This document shows positions 1-7,280 of a stretch of 22,587 bases of DNA, piece after piece. This DNA is from an uncultured Caryophanales bacterium (lineage in GTDB: Bacteria > Bacillota_I > Bacilli_A > RF39 > UBA660). The number at the start of each line of letters is the position of its first letter. Positions within the stretch are counted from its first letter, which is position 1. A model generated the notes under the pieces. It saw only the letters and a list, made by a program, of their open reading frames with translations. It was not told the origin of the DNA and searched no databases. The stretch covers positions 1 through 22,587 of the forward strand of contig CAMVPJ010000015.1 of the NCBI GenBank assembly GCA_947169395.1. Reading direction: 5' to 3'. Position numbers and translations under genes: made by a program.

Positions 1-113
1 AAAGACTGCTGTCTTTGGTTTACAACAATCTTAATGTAACTTTTTCAGCAGCCTCATAAAAAGTCAGTTTTTTCTTTTGTACATTAGATATACTTTTTAT
101 GGGGTGGCGTATC
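1..113. other. Leader region upstream of the ATPase gene
   Basis: No complete gene is visible. A weak inverted repeat, ACTTTTT at 39-45 with AAAAAGT at 58-64, is followed by a T-rich run at 68-79 and could end transcription from a gene to the left. TATACT at 89-94 is a possible -10 box for the ATPase gene, but no good -35 box lies 16-18 bases upstream. GGGGTGG at 101-107 is the likely ribosome binding site for the start at 114. Confidence 0.3.
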
Positions 114-1970
114 ATGGGTTTAACATCAGAAATATATCTAACTAAAAAATTTGTTTCAAAAGAAGAATGGTTAGAGTTAATTAATACGATATCAAATTAT
201 AATGGCTTTTTAAGAAAATGGAAGATAATTATTACTAATGATAGAAATCAAATAAGATACTTTGTTAAAACTAGATGTAGTTTACCTGCAACAATAAATA
301 ACTTAAATTCATTCTTATTAAAACCTACAAAAGAAATAAAAGCCCCTATGTATAACTATACATTGCTTTCTTTACCAAAAGTTGGTAGTAGTATTATTGA
401 CCTAATAAATTATAGCGAGATTAGAAATAAAGGAACTCTTCTTTATCTAGAAATTAGTTTTTTGAAACTATATGAAAATAAGATAAAGTCTAAAATAAGA
501 TTTTATCTTAATAAAAATGGTGTAATAAAAAAATATAATGTTATATTTTCATCACCAACAAGTATATTATCAGTGGATTTTGAAGGAAATAAAAGGTATT
601 TTTATAAGAGTTCTCCTAAATATTTAGAAATAAATAAAATATTACATTTATTAAATACTGATTCTAATAATTCATTGCTATCTGTTGATACATTTCCTTA
701 TTTACAAGGTAATTTCTATCTAAATCAAAATAATTTTAGTTTTGATAAGCACTCTATCATAATGGGTTCTTCTGGATGTGGTAAATCTAAATTTATAAGT
801 TTATTAATTAATAATATTAACAAAAATGAAAATATACGCCAAAAATATAAAGTTGTAGTAATAGATCCACATGCCGCTCTTGAAAATGATATTGGTGGTA
901 TTGGAAAAGTAATTGACTTTAAAAGTAATTTAGATAGCATTGACTTATTTATTAATAATAATGACGATATTGTAGCTTCTACGGAAACTTTATTAGATTT
1001 ATTAAAATCATTAATTGCTGACCAATATAACTCAAAATTAGAAAGGGTTTTAAGACATTCAATACATTTACTATTAACTGATGAATCATTTAATTTTAGA
1101 AATTTAAGAAGACTTATTTTAGACTTAGAGTATAGAAATGACTTAATAAAGAAATTAAAATATAATTTACCAGTTAGTGTAATAGACTTTTTCTTATCAG
1201 ATTTTAATGATTTAAAAACAAAATCTTATGGTGATGCTATATCTCCGATTATATCCTTTATTGACGAAATGGAAATGATACCTGCATTTAATAGAGAACA
1301 AAATAGTGAAAATCTAAAAAATACTATCCATGATAATTTCTTAACTTTATTCTCACTAGATAGAACAAAACTTGGGGATAAAGTAACTAAAACTATATCA
1401 GGATTAATAATGGGGCAGTTACTAACTATAATCGGGAAACGAGAGATAGATGAACATATAATATTTATTATTGATGAAGTCGCCGTTGTTGAAAATCCTA
1501 TTTTATCTAGATACTTATCAGAATCAAGAAAATATAATTTATCTTTAATATTGGCAGGACAGTATTTTAATCAAATATCAGATGAATTAAAAAATTCAAT
1601 ATTTGCTAATGTAATAAACTATTTTATCTTTAGAGCATCAAAGTTAGATGCTAATGTATTGGTTGATAACTTTAATATGAAAATACCTCTAGATGATTCT
1701 AGAGATAGAAAAATTAAATTATTAACTGAACTTCAAACACGTGAATGTATTGTTAGAATAGATAGAGATGGTGTATTATTGCCAGCATTTAAAGGTATTA
1801 CATTAGATTATACAAGTATTCCTAGAATTAAAAGAACAATTACAAATAATAACAATAATATAAGCAGCAAAGATAACTCAAATAACTCTAAAACTAATTT
1901 TAGAATAAACAATAATGTTAGTTTAAAAGATATTTTAATATCTAATTCAACAAGCAAGAAAGGTGTGTGA
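114..1970 (+). CDS. HerA/VirD4-like P-loop ATPase (DUF87-type)
   Basis: This is a probable ring-forming ATPase of the HerA/FtsK/VirD4 superfamily, which pumps DNA or protein through a hexamer. A Walker A motif (GSSGCGKS) lies at about residues 220-227 and IDPHA follows some 30 residues later. A Walker B motif with catalytic acid (IIFIIDEV) is near residue 455. After it come RKYNLSLILAGQ and a NSIFANVINYFIFR-like stretch, as in VirD4/HerA sensor regions. The first 190 residues are unfamiliar and could be a partner-binding domain. The last 45 residues are an Asn/Ser-rich linker ending in a short less biased peptide. I chose ATG 114 rather than 99 because GGGGTGG sits 6 bases before it. The stop is followed within 5 bases by the next gene, so the two are almost certainly co-expressed. 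No relaxase, integrase or nuclease gene is beside it. Family assignment is firm; the role is unknown. Confidence 0.8.
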   Translation: MGLTSEIYLTKKFVSKEEWLELINTISNYNGFLRKWKIIITNDRNQIRYFVKTRCSLPATINNLNSFLLKPTKEIKAPMYNYTLLSLPKVGSSIIDLINYSEIRNKGTLLYLEISFLKLYENKIKSKIRFYLNKNGVIKKYNVIFSSPTSILSVDFEGNKRYFYKSSPKYLEINKILHLLNTDSNNSLLSVDTFPYLQGNFYLNQNNFSFDKHSIIMGSSGCGKSKFISLLINNINKNENIRQKYKVVVIDPHAALENDIGGIGKVIDFKSNLDSIDLFINNNDDIVASTETLLDLLKSLIADQYNSKLERVLRHSIHLLLTDESFNFRNLRRLILDLEYRNDLIKKLKYNLPVSVIDFFLSDFNDLKTKSYGDAISPIISFIDEMEMIPAFNREQNSENLKNTIHDNFLTLFSLDRTKLGDKVTKTISGLIMGQLLTIIGKREIDEHIIFIIDEVAVVENPILSRYLSESRKYNLSLILAGQYFNQISDELKNSIFANVINYFIFRASKLDANVLVDNFNMKIPLDDSRDRKIKLLTELQTRECIVRIDRDGVLLPAFKGITLDYTSIPRIKRTITNNNNNISSKDNSNNSKTNFRINNNVSLKDILISNSTSKKGV

Positions 1971-1974
1971 AAGA

Positions 1975-2673
1975 ATGAATGATACTAAAGCACTAGAAAT
2001 TGTTAATAAAATATTTAAAAGTGTATTTGATAAGGACAATAATTATTCTTTAGATACACTATTAGAAAAGTTCGCATTTGATGTTAAATTGCCAAAACAA
2101 GTAAATGATTCAACTACAAATGAAATAACTTGGGCAGACTCTATCAACAGTGGCAGATTTATAACAAATAAAAATATGAAAAAAAGAGATGAAGAAACCG
2201 GTTGGATGCTTTCAAAAAAAGAAATAAACAACTTGCAAGAATTAATTTATATATGGAATACTATTAACTTAACAACAACTGAACGAGTTTACGATTCTAT
2301 TAATGTTGCAAAAAGTGATACCATTTATAGATGTGAAAATGTTTATAGAAGTACCGATTGTAGTGATTCAAAAAATATCATTTACTGCGACTCTTGTGGT
2401 AATAGTGAATTCTTACTTGCATGTGGGAGATCTGGCGCTTGTAATTTCTGCATAAGATGTGATGACTCTAAAGATTGTAGTAATAGTTATAATGTTATTT
2501 GTTCTAATAAAGTAAGTAATTCATTATTTATTCAGGACTGTTTTGATTTATATGAATGTATGTTTTGTTCTCATATAGCATCAAAAAGATTTTGCATAGC
2601 AAATATGCAATTTGATAGTCATGAATACTATGAAATCAAAAAATTAATTATAGAATGGATATTAAATTCATAA
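1975..2673 (+). CDS. Cys/Ser-rich hexad-repeat protein, partner of the ATPase
   Basis: I do not recognise a functional family. The 232-residue protein has a Cys-free N-terminal half (1-107, including a short helical stretch near 80-95). The repeat half follows: from Ser108 to Cys168 every sixth residue is Ser or Cys for 11 repeats. The residue three later is mostly Val, Ile, Leu, Cys or Ser. All 14 Cys lie between 120 and 207. Such strict six-residue spacing suggests a beta-helix-like solenoid rather than a zinc finger. No signal peptide or membrane segment is seen, so it should be cytoplasmic, where the Cys could bind metal or stay reduced. A GTG at 1963 is in frame but overlaps the ribosome binding site, so ATG 1975 (AAAGG at 1959-1963) is preferred. 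It lies directly behind the ATPase gene, which implies a shared task. Confidence 0.65.
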   Translation: MNDTKALEIVNKIFKSVFDKDNNYSLDTLLEKFAFDVKLPKQVNDSTTNEITWADSINSGRFITNKNMKKRDEETGWMLSKKEINNLQELIYIWNTINLTTTERVYDSINVAKSDTIYRCENVYRSTDCSDSKNIIYCDSCGNSEFLLACGRSGACNFCIRCDDSKDCSNSYNVICSNKVSNSLFIQDCFDLYECMFCSHIASKRFCIANMQFDSHEYYEIKKLIIEWILNS

Positions 2674-2677
2674 AAAG

Positions 2678-2708
2678 TTGCATAAAAAAATACTAGTCTG
2701 AGTATAAT
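2678..2708 (+). promoter_or_regulatory. Putative promoter for the small RNA
   Basis: TTGCAT at 2678-2683 and a perfect TATAAT at 2703-2708 are separated by 19 bases, which is longer than ideal. It begins right after the stop codon of the hexad-repeat gene and would start transcription near 2715, just before two stem-loops and a T-run. Confidence 0.4.
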
Positions 2709-2714
2709 AGTATT

Positions 2715-2825
2715 TACAATTACCATTAAAAATAGTAATATTGTCATATAAGAACTCTGTTCAATCCGAAGCTTCACGTTTAGTACGTGAAAGGTTTATG
2801 TAGGAAGAATGGAGTTTTTTATTTT
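2715..2825 (+). ncRNA. Candidate structured small RNA with terminator-like end
   Basis: No long open frame is present, but folding signals are dense. A first hairpin pairs ACAATTAC near 2715-2723 with GTAATATTGT (two-base bulge). The main fold closes with AACTCTGTTC (2753-2762) against GAATGGAGTT (2807-2816), ten pairs counting two G-U. Inside it, AATCC (2763-2767) can pair with GGTTT (2793-2797) with one mismatch. A perfect 7-bp hairpin TTCACGT/ACGTGAA (2773-2779 and 2785-2791) has a 5-base loop. Bases 2798-2806 stay single-stranded. The closing stem runs into TTTTTTATTTT, as at intrinsic terminators. It matches no riboswitch or RNA family I can name. It could be an independent small RNA or an elaborate terminator of the ATPase operon. 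Confidence 0.4.
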
Positions 2826-2835
2826 GAATTTTTAG

Positions 2836-3218
2836 TTAATGATGAATCAAATATACTATTTTTAGATTTAAAACACCAATGTCTATAATGGTCCTTCCAA
2901 TTGTTGGTAAAATCACCACGACTACTAGTAGAAACACCAATATTAAAATTTGGATAAATATTATTCTAATTTTAATTTTATTAGATTTAATAAATTCAAA
3001 AAAATAATCTATCAATTCTAAATACTTATCTAAATATTGTTCAGTGACTTTTGTCATTTAACTTCTTGGAATAAACCTAGTTCTTCCTTTTTAGCATTAA
3101 GTTTATTACTTATCTTTTCAAGTTCAATATAATTAACCAAAGCGCCACCATAAAAATTACTAAAGTATTTACCTTTTCTATGTGATTCATCTGCATAAAT
3201 TAAATATTGTTTCTTCAT
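2836..3218 (-). pseudogene. DUF3800 family remnant, frameshifted and truncated
   Basis: The N-terminal half of a DUF3800 protein is recognisable. It starts MKKQYLIYADESHRKGK at ATG 3218, then FYGGALV, and runs to QEVK, where TGA at 3056-3054 stops it. The next frame, from ATG 3057, continues with TKVTEQYLDKYLELIDYFFE, which looks like the natural continuation: DUF3800 proteins commonly have a Lys-Trp after this point. Adding one G to the TGA (TGG) would rejoin the two frames. After about residue 90 the frame turns into an unrelated hydrophobic tail and the rest of the usual roughly 250-residue domain, including its later acidic residues, is absent. A different frame of the same tail is hydrophilic and open for about 45 codons, so a second frameshift or a junction with other DNA is possible. 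A pair of real small genes with an ATGA overlap is the less likely reading. Confidence 0.6.
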
Positions 3219-3281
3219 TGTATCACCACTAAACGATATATTATCATACCTTCTTTTATTCTCCAATAAGTTAGAAGAACT

Positions 3282-3313
3282 TTCCTAATAAACTTCCTAA
3301 TATTCTTCCTAAT
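3282..3313. repeat. Three TTCCTAAT repeats at 12-bp spacing
   Basis: TTCCTAAT occurs at 3282-3289, 3294-3301 and 3306-3313, exactly 12 bases apart, with variable 4-base linkers. In one plus-strand frame the block reads as FPNK, LPNI, LPNR, which would be a four-residue protein repeat. It is not a CRISPR: the units are too short and the linkers are not spacers. It could equally be an iteron-like binding block or slippage. Confidence 0.6.
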
Positions 3314-3516
3314 AGAAGTATGCCGCAAGAAGTCATAACAATTCTTATATCTGCTATAATTTATTTAGTTGATTTAATTAAACAACTTTGGGAGCATAAT
3401 TTTTCAAATATAAGTAAAGTTATCGCTCCATTATGTTTATAAACCGTTTAACAATTTATTAATACATACATGTAATAAACTCTCGCTAAATTGCAATATA
3501 ACAAGCACAACAAAGG

Positions 3517-3543
3517 AAGTATAATCCAACTAGGATTACACTT
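3517..3543. repeat. Inverted repeat downstream of the antiporter gene
   Basis: AAGTATAATCC (3517-3527) and GGATTACACTT (3533-3543) pair over 11 positions with one mismatch and a 5-base loop. It lies about 40 bases after the antiporter stop in its reading direction and may end or stabilise that transcript. No proper T-run follows on the minus strand, so a terminator call is weak. Confidence 0.35.
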
Positions 3544-3585
3544 CGAATAGCTGTATTTAAATATAAATTATAATTAGCTACATAT

Positions 3586-4536
3586 TCACGCAAAAATAAC
3601 AAATGAATAATACACTATAAACATTAATAAAAATATAATACCTTCTATCTTAGATATCTTATTATCTTTATAGCTAAATAAGAATAGTAATACTGCAGAA
3701 AACAACATTACTATAATATCAGTCATGTTTATAGTAAATGAATTTATACCACCAAATAATACTAAAGGCAGTCCAAGTACTATACCTATATTAAATATAT
3801 TACTACCAACTACATTTCCTATTGCAATATCGTATTCGCCTTTACGTGTTGCGGTAACACTTGTAACAAGTTCTGGTAAACTTGTACCTAGGGCAATTAT
3901 AGTAAGAGATATCATACGTTCACTAACTCCAAGACTAGATGCAATATGTGATGCAGCATCTACTACTGCATTACTACCTAATACTAAACATACAATACCC
4001 ACTACTGTAAATATAATTGATTTTAATATATTGTATTTAGGTTTATCCTCAGTTTTATCTGTTTTATTTCTCATAGTAGATATTAAGTAATAAACAAATA
4101 CAAGAAAGAATAGTATTATAATAATTCCATCTGATCTAGTTAAACAATTAGTCTTGGCGTTTGATAATAATGTATCATTCATAGTTACAAATAATAATGA
4201 AGATAAAAGTATTGTAATAGGTAATTCCTTTCTTACTGTTGCATTCTTTACATTTAGAAAATGCACTAATCCAGATACTCCAAGTATTAATAATATATTT
4301 AATATATTACTACCTATAACATTACCTAATACAATATCTCCACTACCACTTGCCATAGATTTAATAGATACAGCAAGTTCTGGAGCACTTGTACCAAAAG
4401 CAACTATAGTAAGAGCTATTAACATCTTTGATACTTTAAAATTAGCAGCAAGACTTGATGCAGCATCTACAAACAAGTCTGCTCCTTTAATTAAAACTAT
4501 AAATCCAATTATTAATATAATTATTTGTAAAAACAT
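3586..4536 (-). CDS. Calcium/sodium antiporter, CaCA family (YrbG-like)
   Basis: An integral membrane cation exchanger of the Ca2+:cation antiporter superfamily. The 316 residues hold the two inverted alpha-repeats expected of it. The first contains VAFGTSAPEL followed by GNVIGSNILNI (about residues 46-81), the second IALGTSLPEL followed by GNVVGSNIFNI (about residues 212-250). The acidic Glu in each GTSxPEL motif and the Asn in GSN are the known ion-binding residues, and both copies are intact. About ten hydrophobic segments and the length fit bacterial YrbG-type members. GAGGAGG at 4541-4548 (read on the minus strand) is a strong ribosome binding site. It follows the 708-residue membrane protein by 45 bases with a hairpin between, so it may be reached by partial readthrough. 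The transported ions are inferred from the family. Confidence 0.9.
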   Translation of the reverse strand: MFLQIIILIIGFIVLIKGADLFVDAASSLAANFKVSKMLIALTIVAFGTSAPELAVSIKSMASGSGDIVLGNVIGSNILNILLILGVSGLVHFLNVKNATVRKELPITILLSSLLFVTMNDTLLSNAKTNCLTRSDGIIIILFFLVFVYYLISTMRNKTDKTEDKPKYNILKSIIFTVVGIVCLVLGSNAVVDAASHIASSLGVSERMISLTIIALGTSLPELVTSVTATRKGEYDIAIGNVVGSNIFNIGIVLGLPLVLFGGINSFTINMTDIIVMLFSAVLLFLFSYKDNKISKIEGIIFLLMFIVYYSFVIFA

Positions 4537-4550
4537 AAATCCTCCTCAAG

Positions 4551-4575
4551 CAAAATAAAAGAACTCAGTCCTTTT
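4551..4575 (-). terminator. Probable intrinsic terminator of the nrdD operon
   Basis: On the minus strand AAAAGGAC pairs with GTTCTTTT across a 3-base loop (plus-strand positions 4557-4564 and 4568-4575), eight pairs including one G-U. TTTTATTTTG follows. It lies just after the 708-residue gene. The antiporter's ribosome binding site begins only a few bases later, so termination may be partial. Confidence 0.5.
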
Positions 4576-4581
4576 ATTTAA

Positions 4582-6708
4582 TTAATGTATTACTCCACCC
4601 CACTCAACAGCAGTAAATCCCTTTCGTTTAAAAGTTTCTAATTTTTCTTCTTTAATAAATGTTGGACCATCTACTTTTTTAACATGTATCGCAACACGAA
4701 GTAATGAATCAGGTTTAGGAGTAATATTTAACTTATTAAATTTATCTCTTTCTTTAGTAAGTTCAAAATATACTAAGTTATGTTCATTTTTCTCAAGTAT
4801 TGGAAGCCAGTACATAATAAATTCATTACGTTCTTTCGCATTAAGTCCAATTGTAGTTAATTTATCTTCTAAGAAATCAATAGCAGAATCTTTATCTACA
4901 TAGAATCCTTCACTAAAATCTACATTAGTACTACCTTCTTCTTCCCAATATAATCCATAATAGTATTTACCTTTAGAATCATATAAATCACCATTTTTAT
5001 TTGCCGTAACAACCCAACTCTTATTAAACTTAGGATAAGTTGTTGTAAGTAATTCAGGATTACTAAATGATACTTCTACTTTAGTCTTCTTAGTTGGATA
5101 TAAGTATAATATTGGTTTTGCATATCCACCTACACCTTTAGTTTTAATAACTCCAGTCTCACCAGTAGATGGAATATAGTAATACTCTAGTCCACTACCT
5201 TCTGTACCGTAAGGTATATCATTATCACCTACTACAAAATAAATACCATTCTTGCCATTAGTTGTATACCATCCAGAGATTAGAGGGTGCAAATAATGTT
5301 TATCAGTAACTTTTAAGAATGTAGTAAGTACCTCATCACTTCTATTTAATAATACTAAATCTGAATCATTAGTTAAAACTACTACAAAGTCTTTAATAAT
5401 TTTTACTACATTTTTATACTCTTTACTTGTATAAATTAAATTTCCAGATAAATCATAAATATAGAAATGATTATCATTATTTTTTTGTACCGTAATTGTA
5501 GAATCACTATTAAATACTCCATTATAATCATCAAATGGTACTATCCTATCTAAATTACTATTTAAAACAATAGAATCATAATTTGGTCCATCTGAATAAA
5601 GCGATGCCATATAATATGTATTTCCATTAACTGAAACTTCATATATATATTGTAAACCATTAATTGTTCGCTCTACACTACCACTATTAGGATTAATTAA
5701 TACAGTATCTTGATTATAATTTGCAAAAACATAATTTACACTATCAAGTGCATAAAAGTATCCATAAATAAAATCTGTAATAAATTTACTAGAATCTATG
5801 TTATATAAGGCCACTCCTGTATTATATGAATAAGTGTTATCTTTTTTTCTAAATGCAATTCCAAATATCTTATTAGAATTATTTACATATTTAATTTCAG
5901 TATAATCTATTTTATCAACACTTAATAATTCTTTTTGTTTAGACGAAATATCATATAAATAATAATTACCATCTAATATTATTATTTTATTATTTATCTC
6001 ACTATAATCAAAACCCCTACAATCTTTATTTTCACAATCATAATTATCTATTAAAGTTAAACCTTCAAAAGTTGCTTCCGTTGAAGATATATAATATCCA
6101 TTAGCATAATGTTTTATTCCTGTATTTTTATCTTCACCAGGCTTATAATCATTTCTTTTGTACAAGAATATTTTATCACCTGACTTTTTAGGTTCCTCCT
6201 TTTCCTCACCATAAGAATAATTCTTAGTAATCTCATTACCATCAACAGTACAACTATTTAAGTATACACTACCATCAAAATTAATCTTATTAGTTTTACA
6301 CACTACTTTATGTTTATCAAACACTATACTGTCTTTAATATCTTCAAACTTAGGAATCTCACCATTTTTTAAAGTCATATAATTATTACTAGCAAGAGTA
6401 ACTGCATCTCCATAAGCATCAACAATTGCCTTATATTCTTTCGCTGTCATAGTACTCTCTACTACAATCTTTTTAGTTTTCTTATTAGTATTCTTATCTT
6501 TACCAGTAAATAGTATTACTACAACTAATCCAATAACAAGCAAACATAAAACTACAATACTAATTATTAAAATCTTCTTATGTTTACTACTTAACTTACT
6601 TTTCTTATTGTGTTCTTTATTATCACTTACATTATGTAACTCAGATCTAGTTACTTCGTTATTAGTCTTATTCTCATTATTTATATTATTATCATTATTT
6701 GTATCCAT
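4582..6708 (-). CDS. Membrane-anchored propeller-like protein, conserved C-terminal domain
   Basis: An uncharacterised 708-residue surface protein. The first 43 residues are Asn/Lys-rich and hydrophilic. Residues 46-67 form one membrane helix without a signal-peptidase site, so it is probably anchored with the bulk outside. Residues about 180-510 hold repeated blade-like strands of the type NKIIILDGNYYLYDI, YFYALDSVNYVFANYN and NHFYIYDLSGNLIY, suggesting a beta-propeller. The last 178 residues begin KPILYLYPTKKTKVEV and include KSWVVTANKNGDLYD and YGLYWE. I recall this as a recurring uncharacterised domain of Firmicutes surface proteins, not as one with known activity. AGAGGTG lies 7 bases before ATG 6708. 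The gene follows the kinase-like gene by 17 bases and so shares the nrdD transcript, although no link with nucleotide metabolism is evident. Confidence 0.65.
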   Translation of the reverse strand: MDTNNDNNINNENKTNNEVTRSELHNVSDNKEHNKKSKLSSKHKKILIISIVVLCLLVIGLVVVILFTGKDKNTNKKTKKIVVESTMTAKEYKAIVDAYGDAVTLASNNYMTLKNGEIPKFEDIKDSIVFDKHKVVCKTNKINFDGSVYLNSCTVDGNEITKNYSYGEEKEEPKKSGDKIFLYKRNDYKPGEDKNTGIKHYANGYYISSTEATFEGLTLIDNYDCENKDCRGFDYSEINNKIIILDGNYYLYDISSKQKELLSVDKIDYTEIKYVNNSNKIFGIAFRKKDNTYSYNTGVALYNIDSSKFITDFIYGYFYALDSVNYVFANYNQDTVLINPNSGSVERTINGLQYIYEVSVNGNTYYMASLYSDGPNYDSIVLNSNLDRIVPFDDYNGVFNSDSTITVQKNNDNHFYIYDLSGNLIYTSKEYKNVVKIIKDFVVVLTNDSDLVLLNRSDEVLTTFLKVTDKHYLHPLISGWYTTNGKNGIYFVVGDNDIPYGTEGSGLEYYYIPSTGETGVIKTKGVGGYAKPILYLYPTKKTKVEVSFSNPELLTTTYPKFNKSWVVTANKNGDLYDSKGKYYYGLYWEEEGSTNVDFSEGFYVDKDSAIDFLEDKLTTIGLNAKERNEFIMYWLPILEKNEHNLVYFELTKERDKFNKLNITPKPDSLLRVAIHVKKVDGPTFIKEEKLETFKRKGFTAVEWGGVIH

Positions 6709-6725
6709 GCCAACACCTCTTTACT

Positions 6726-7280
6726 CTATTTTATTTTTAATAATTTCTTTACTTTATCATAAGCTTCATCAAAATTATCCATTGCAAGATTTTCTACAGT
6801 TACTCCTCTAGAACTTAATTCGTCTGCAATATTTCTATATGTATTTTGTTGATCAATACTACTTTGAACACTAAATGCTTGATAATCATGATGAACTCGT
6901 TCTAACCTCTTTTTAAATAAGTCTGTATTTTCTAAATACAAATTAATAAAATATTTTTCATAATTTAAATCAGTAAATCTATCTACAAGTTTATAATAAT
7001 TATCAGTAAAACTGTAATCTTTATAACCAAGACGTGCATATACTTCTTCGGTAAAAAATGTTCTATCAAATACTAAATCCATAGGAATATCTTCCATTGC
7101 TTTTAAATAATTAAGTAATGCATCATACATTTTTATACTTATATCACGCCCAGTAATAGATTTATCCTTTTGCCCAGATAAGCGATATAAGTTAGAACCA
7201 GGTATAGACTCTCTTAAGTAATTTGCAAGTGTAGTCTTACCTGTCCCTTGTGGACCTTCTACAACTATTAGTCTATTCAT
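6726..7280 (-). CDS. Thymidylate/deoxynucleoside kinase-like P-loop protein
   Basis: A probable nucleoside or nucleotide kinase of the thymidylate kinase/dNK superfamily, using ATP in the cytoplasm. The P-loop EGPQGTGKTT is at residues 8-17. DRTFFTEEVYARLGY, near residue 69, corresponds to the DRxxxSExVY substrate motif. LFKKRLERVHHDY looks like the lid with phosphate-contacting Arg and His. At 184 residues it is slightly short for dTMP kinase. An upstream TTG at 7298 is in frame, but the ribosome-binding-like GGAGGA abuts it. ATG 7280, overlapping the dUTPase stop by 8 bases, is therefore better and implies translational coupling. Sitting after nrdD, nrdG and dUTPase, it probably phosphorylates a deoxynucleoside or dNMP for DNA synthesis. 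The exact substrate cannot be read from the sequence. Confidence 0.75.
   Translation of the reverse strand: MNRLIVVEGPQGTGKTTLANYLRESIPGSNLYRLSGQKDKSITGRDISIKMYDALLNYLKAMEDIPMDLVFDRTFFTEEVYARLGYKDYSFTDNYYKLVDRFTDLNYEKYFINLYLENTDLFKKRLERVHHDYQAFSVQSSIDQQNTYRNIADELSSRGVTVENLAMDNFDEAYDKVKKLLKIK

Larger units (their letters stand above)
3267..3585. other. Mostly empty region with a 40-codon open frame
   Basis: No convincing gene lies here. On the plus strand ATG 3320 to TAA 3442 encodes 40 residues with a hydrophobic stretch (ITILISAIIYLVDLI) and no clear ribosome binding site. The frame is open further upstream across the 12-bp repeats but has no other good start there, so it may be the tail of a decayed gene. 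The rest is AT-rich and holds an imperfect inverted repeat near 3517-3543. Confidence 0.35.

Noticed and set aside
1..64. Mobile-element end at the left edge
   Set aside because: Short complementary segments (CTGCTG/CAGCAG, AAAGAC/GTCTTT) occur, but no matching copy is found at the other side of the ATPase module and no transposase or integrase is visible.
1963..1975. GTG at 1963 as start of the hexad-repeat gene
   Set aside because: It overlaps the ribosome binding site AAAGG at 1959-1963. ATG 1975 has suitable spacing.
2334..2595. Zinc-finger or ferredoxin reading of the Cys-rich protein
   Set aside because: CxxC-like pairs exist, but the dominating feature is a Ser/Cys residue at every sixth position over 11 repeats, which fits a solenoid better than discrete clusters.
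3054..3057. ATGA overlap as evidence of two real coupled small genes
   Set aside because: Both pieces read as consecutive parts of one DUF3800 domain, so a frameshift is simpler.
3282..3313. CRISPR-like array
   Set aside because: Units are 8 bases with 4-base linkers and only three copies; no cas genes are present.
3725..4558. Long plus-strand open frames opposite the antiporter gene
   Set aside because: They are antisense shadows. The minus-strand frame carries both GTSxPEL/GSN repeats and a strong ribosome binding site, while the plus frames show no family features or start signals.
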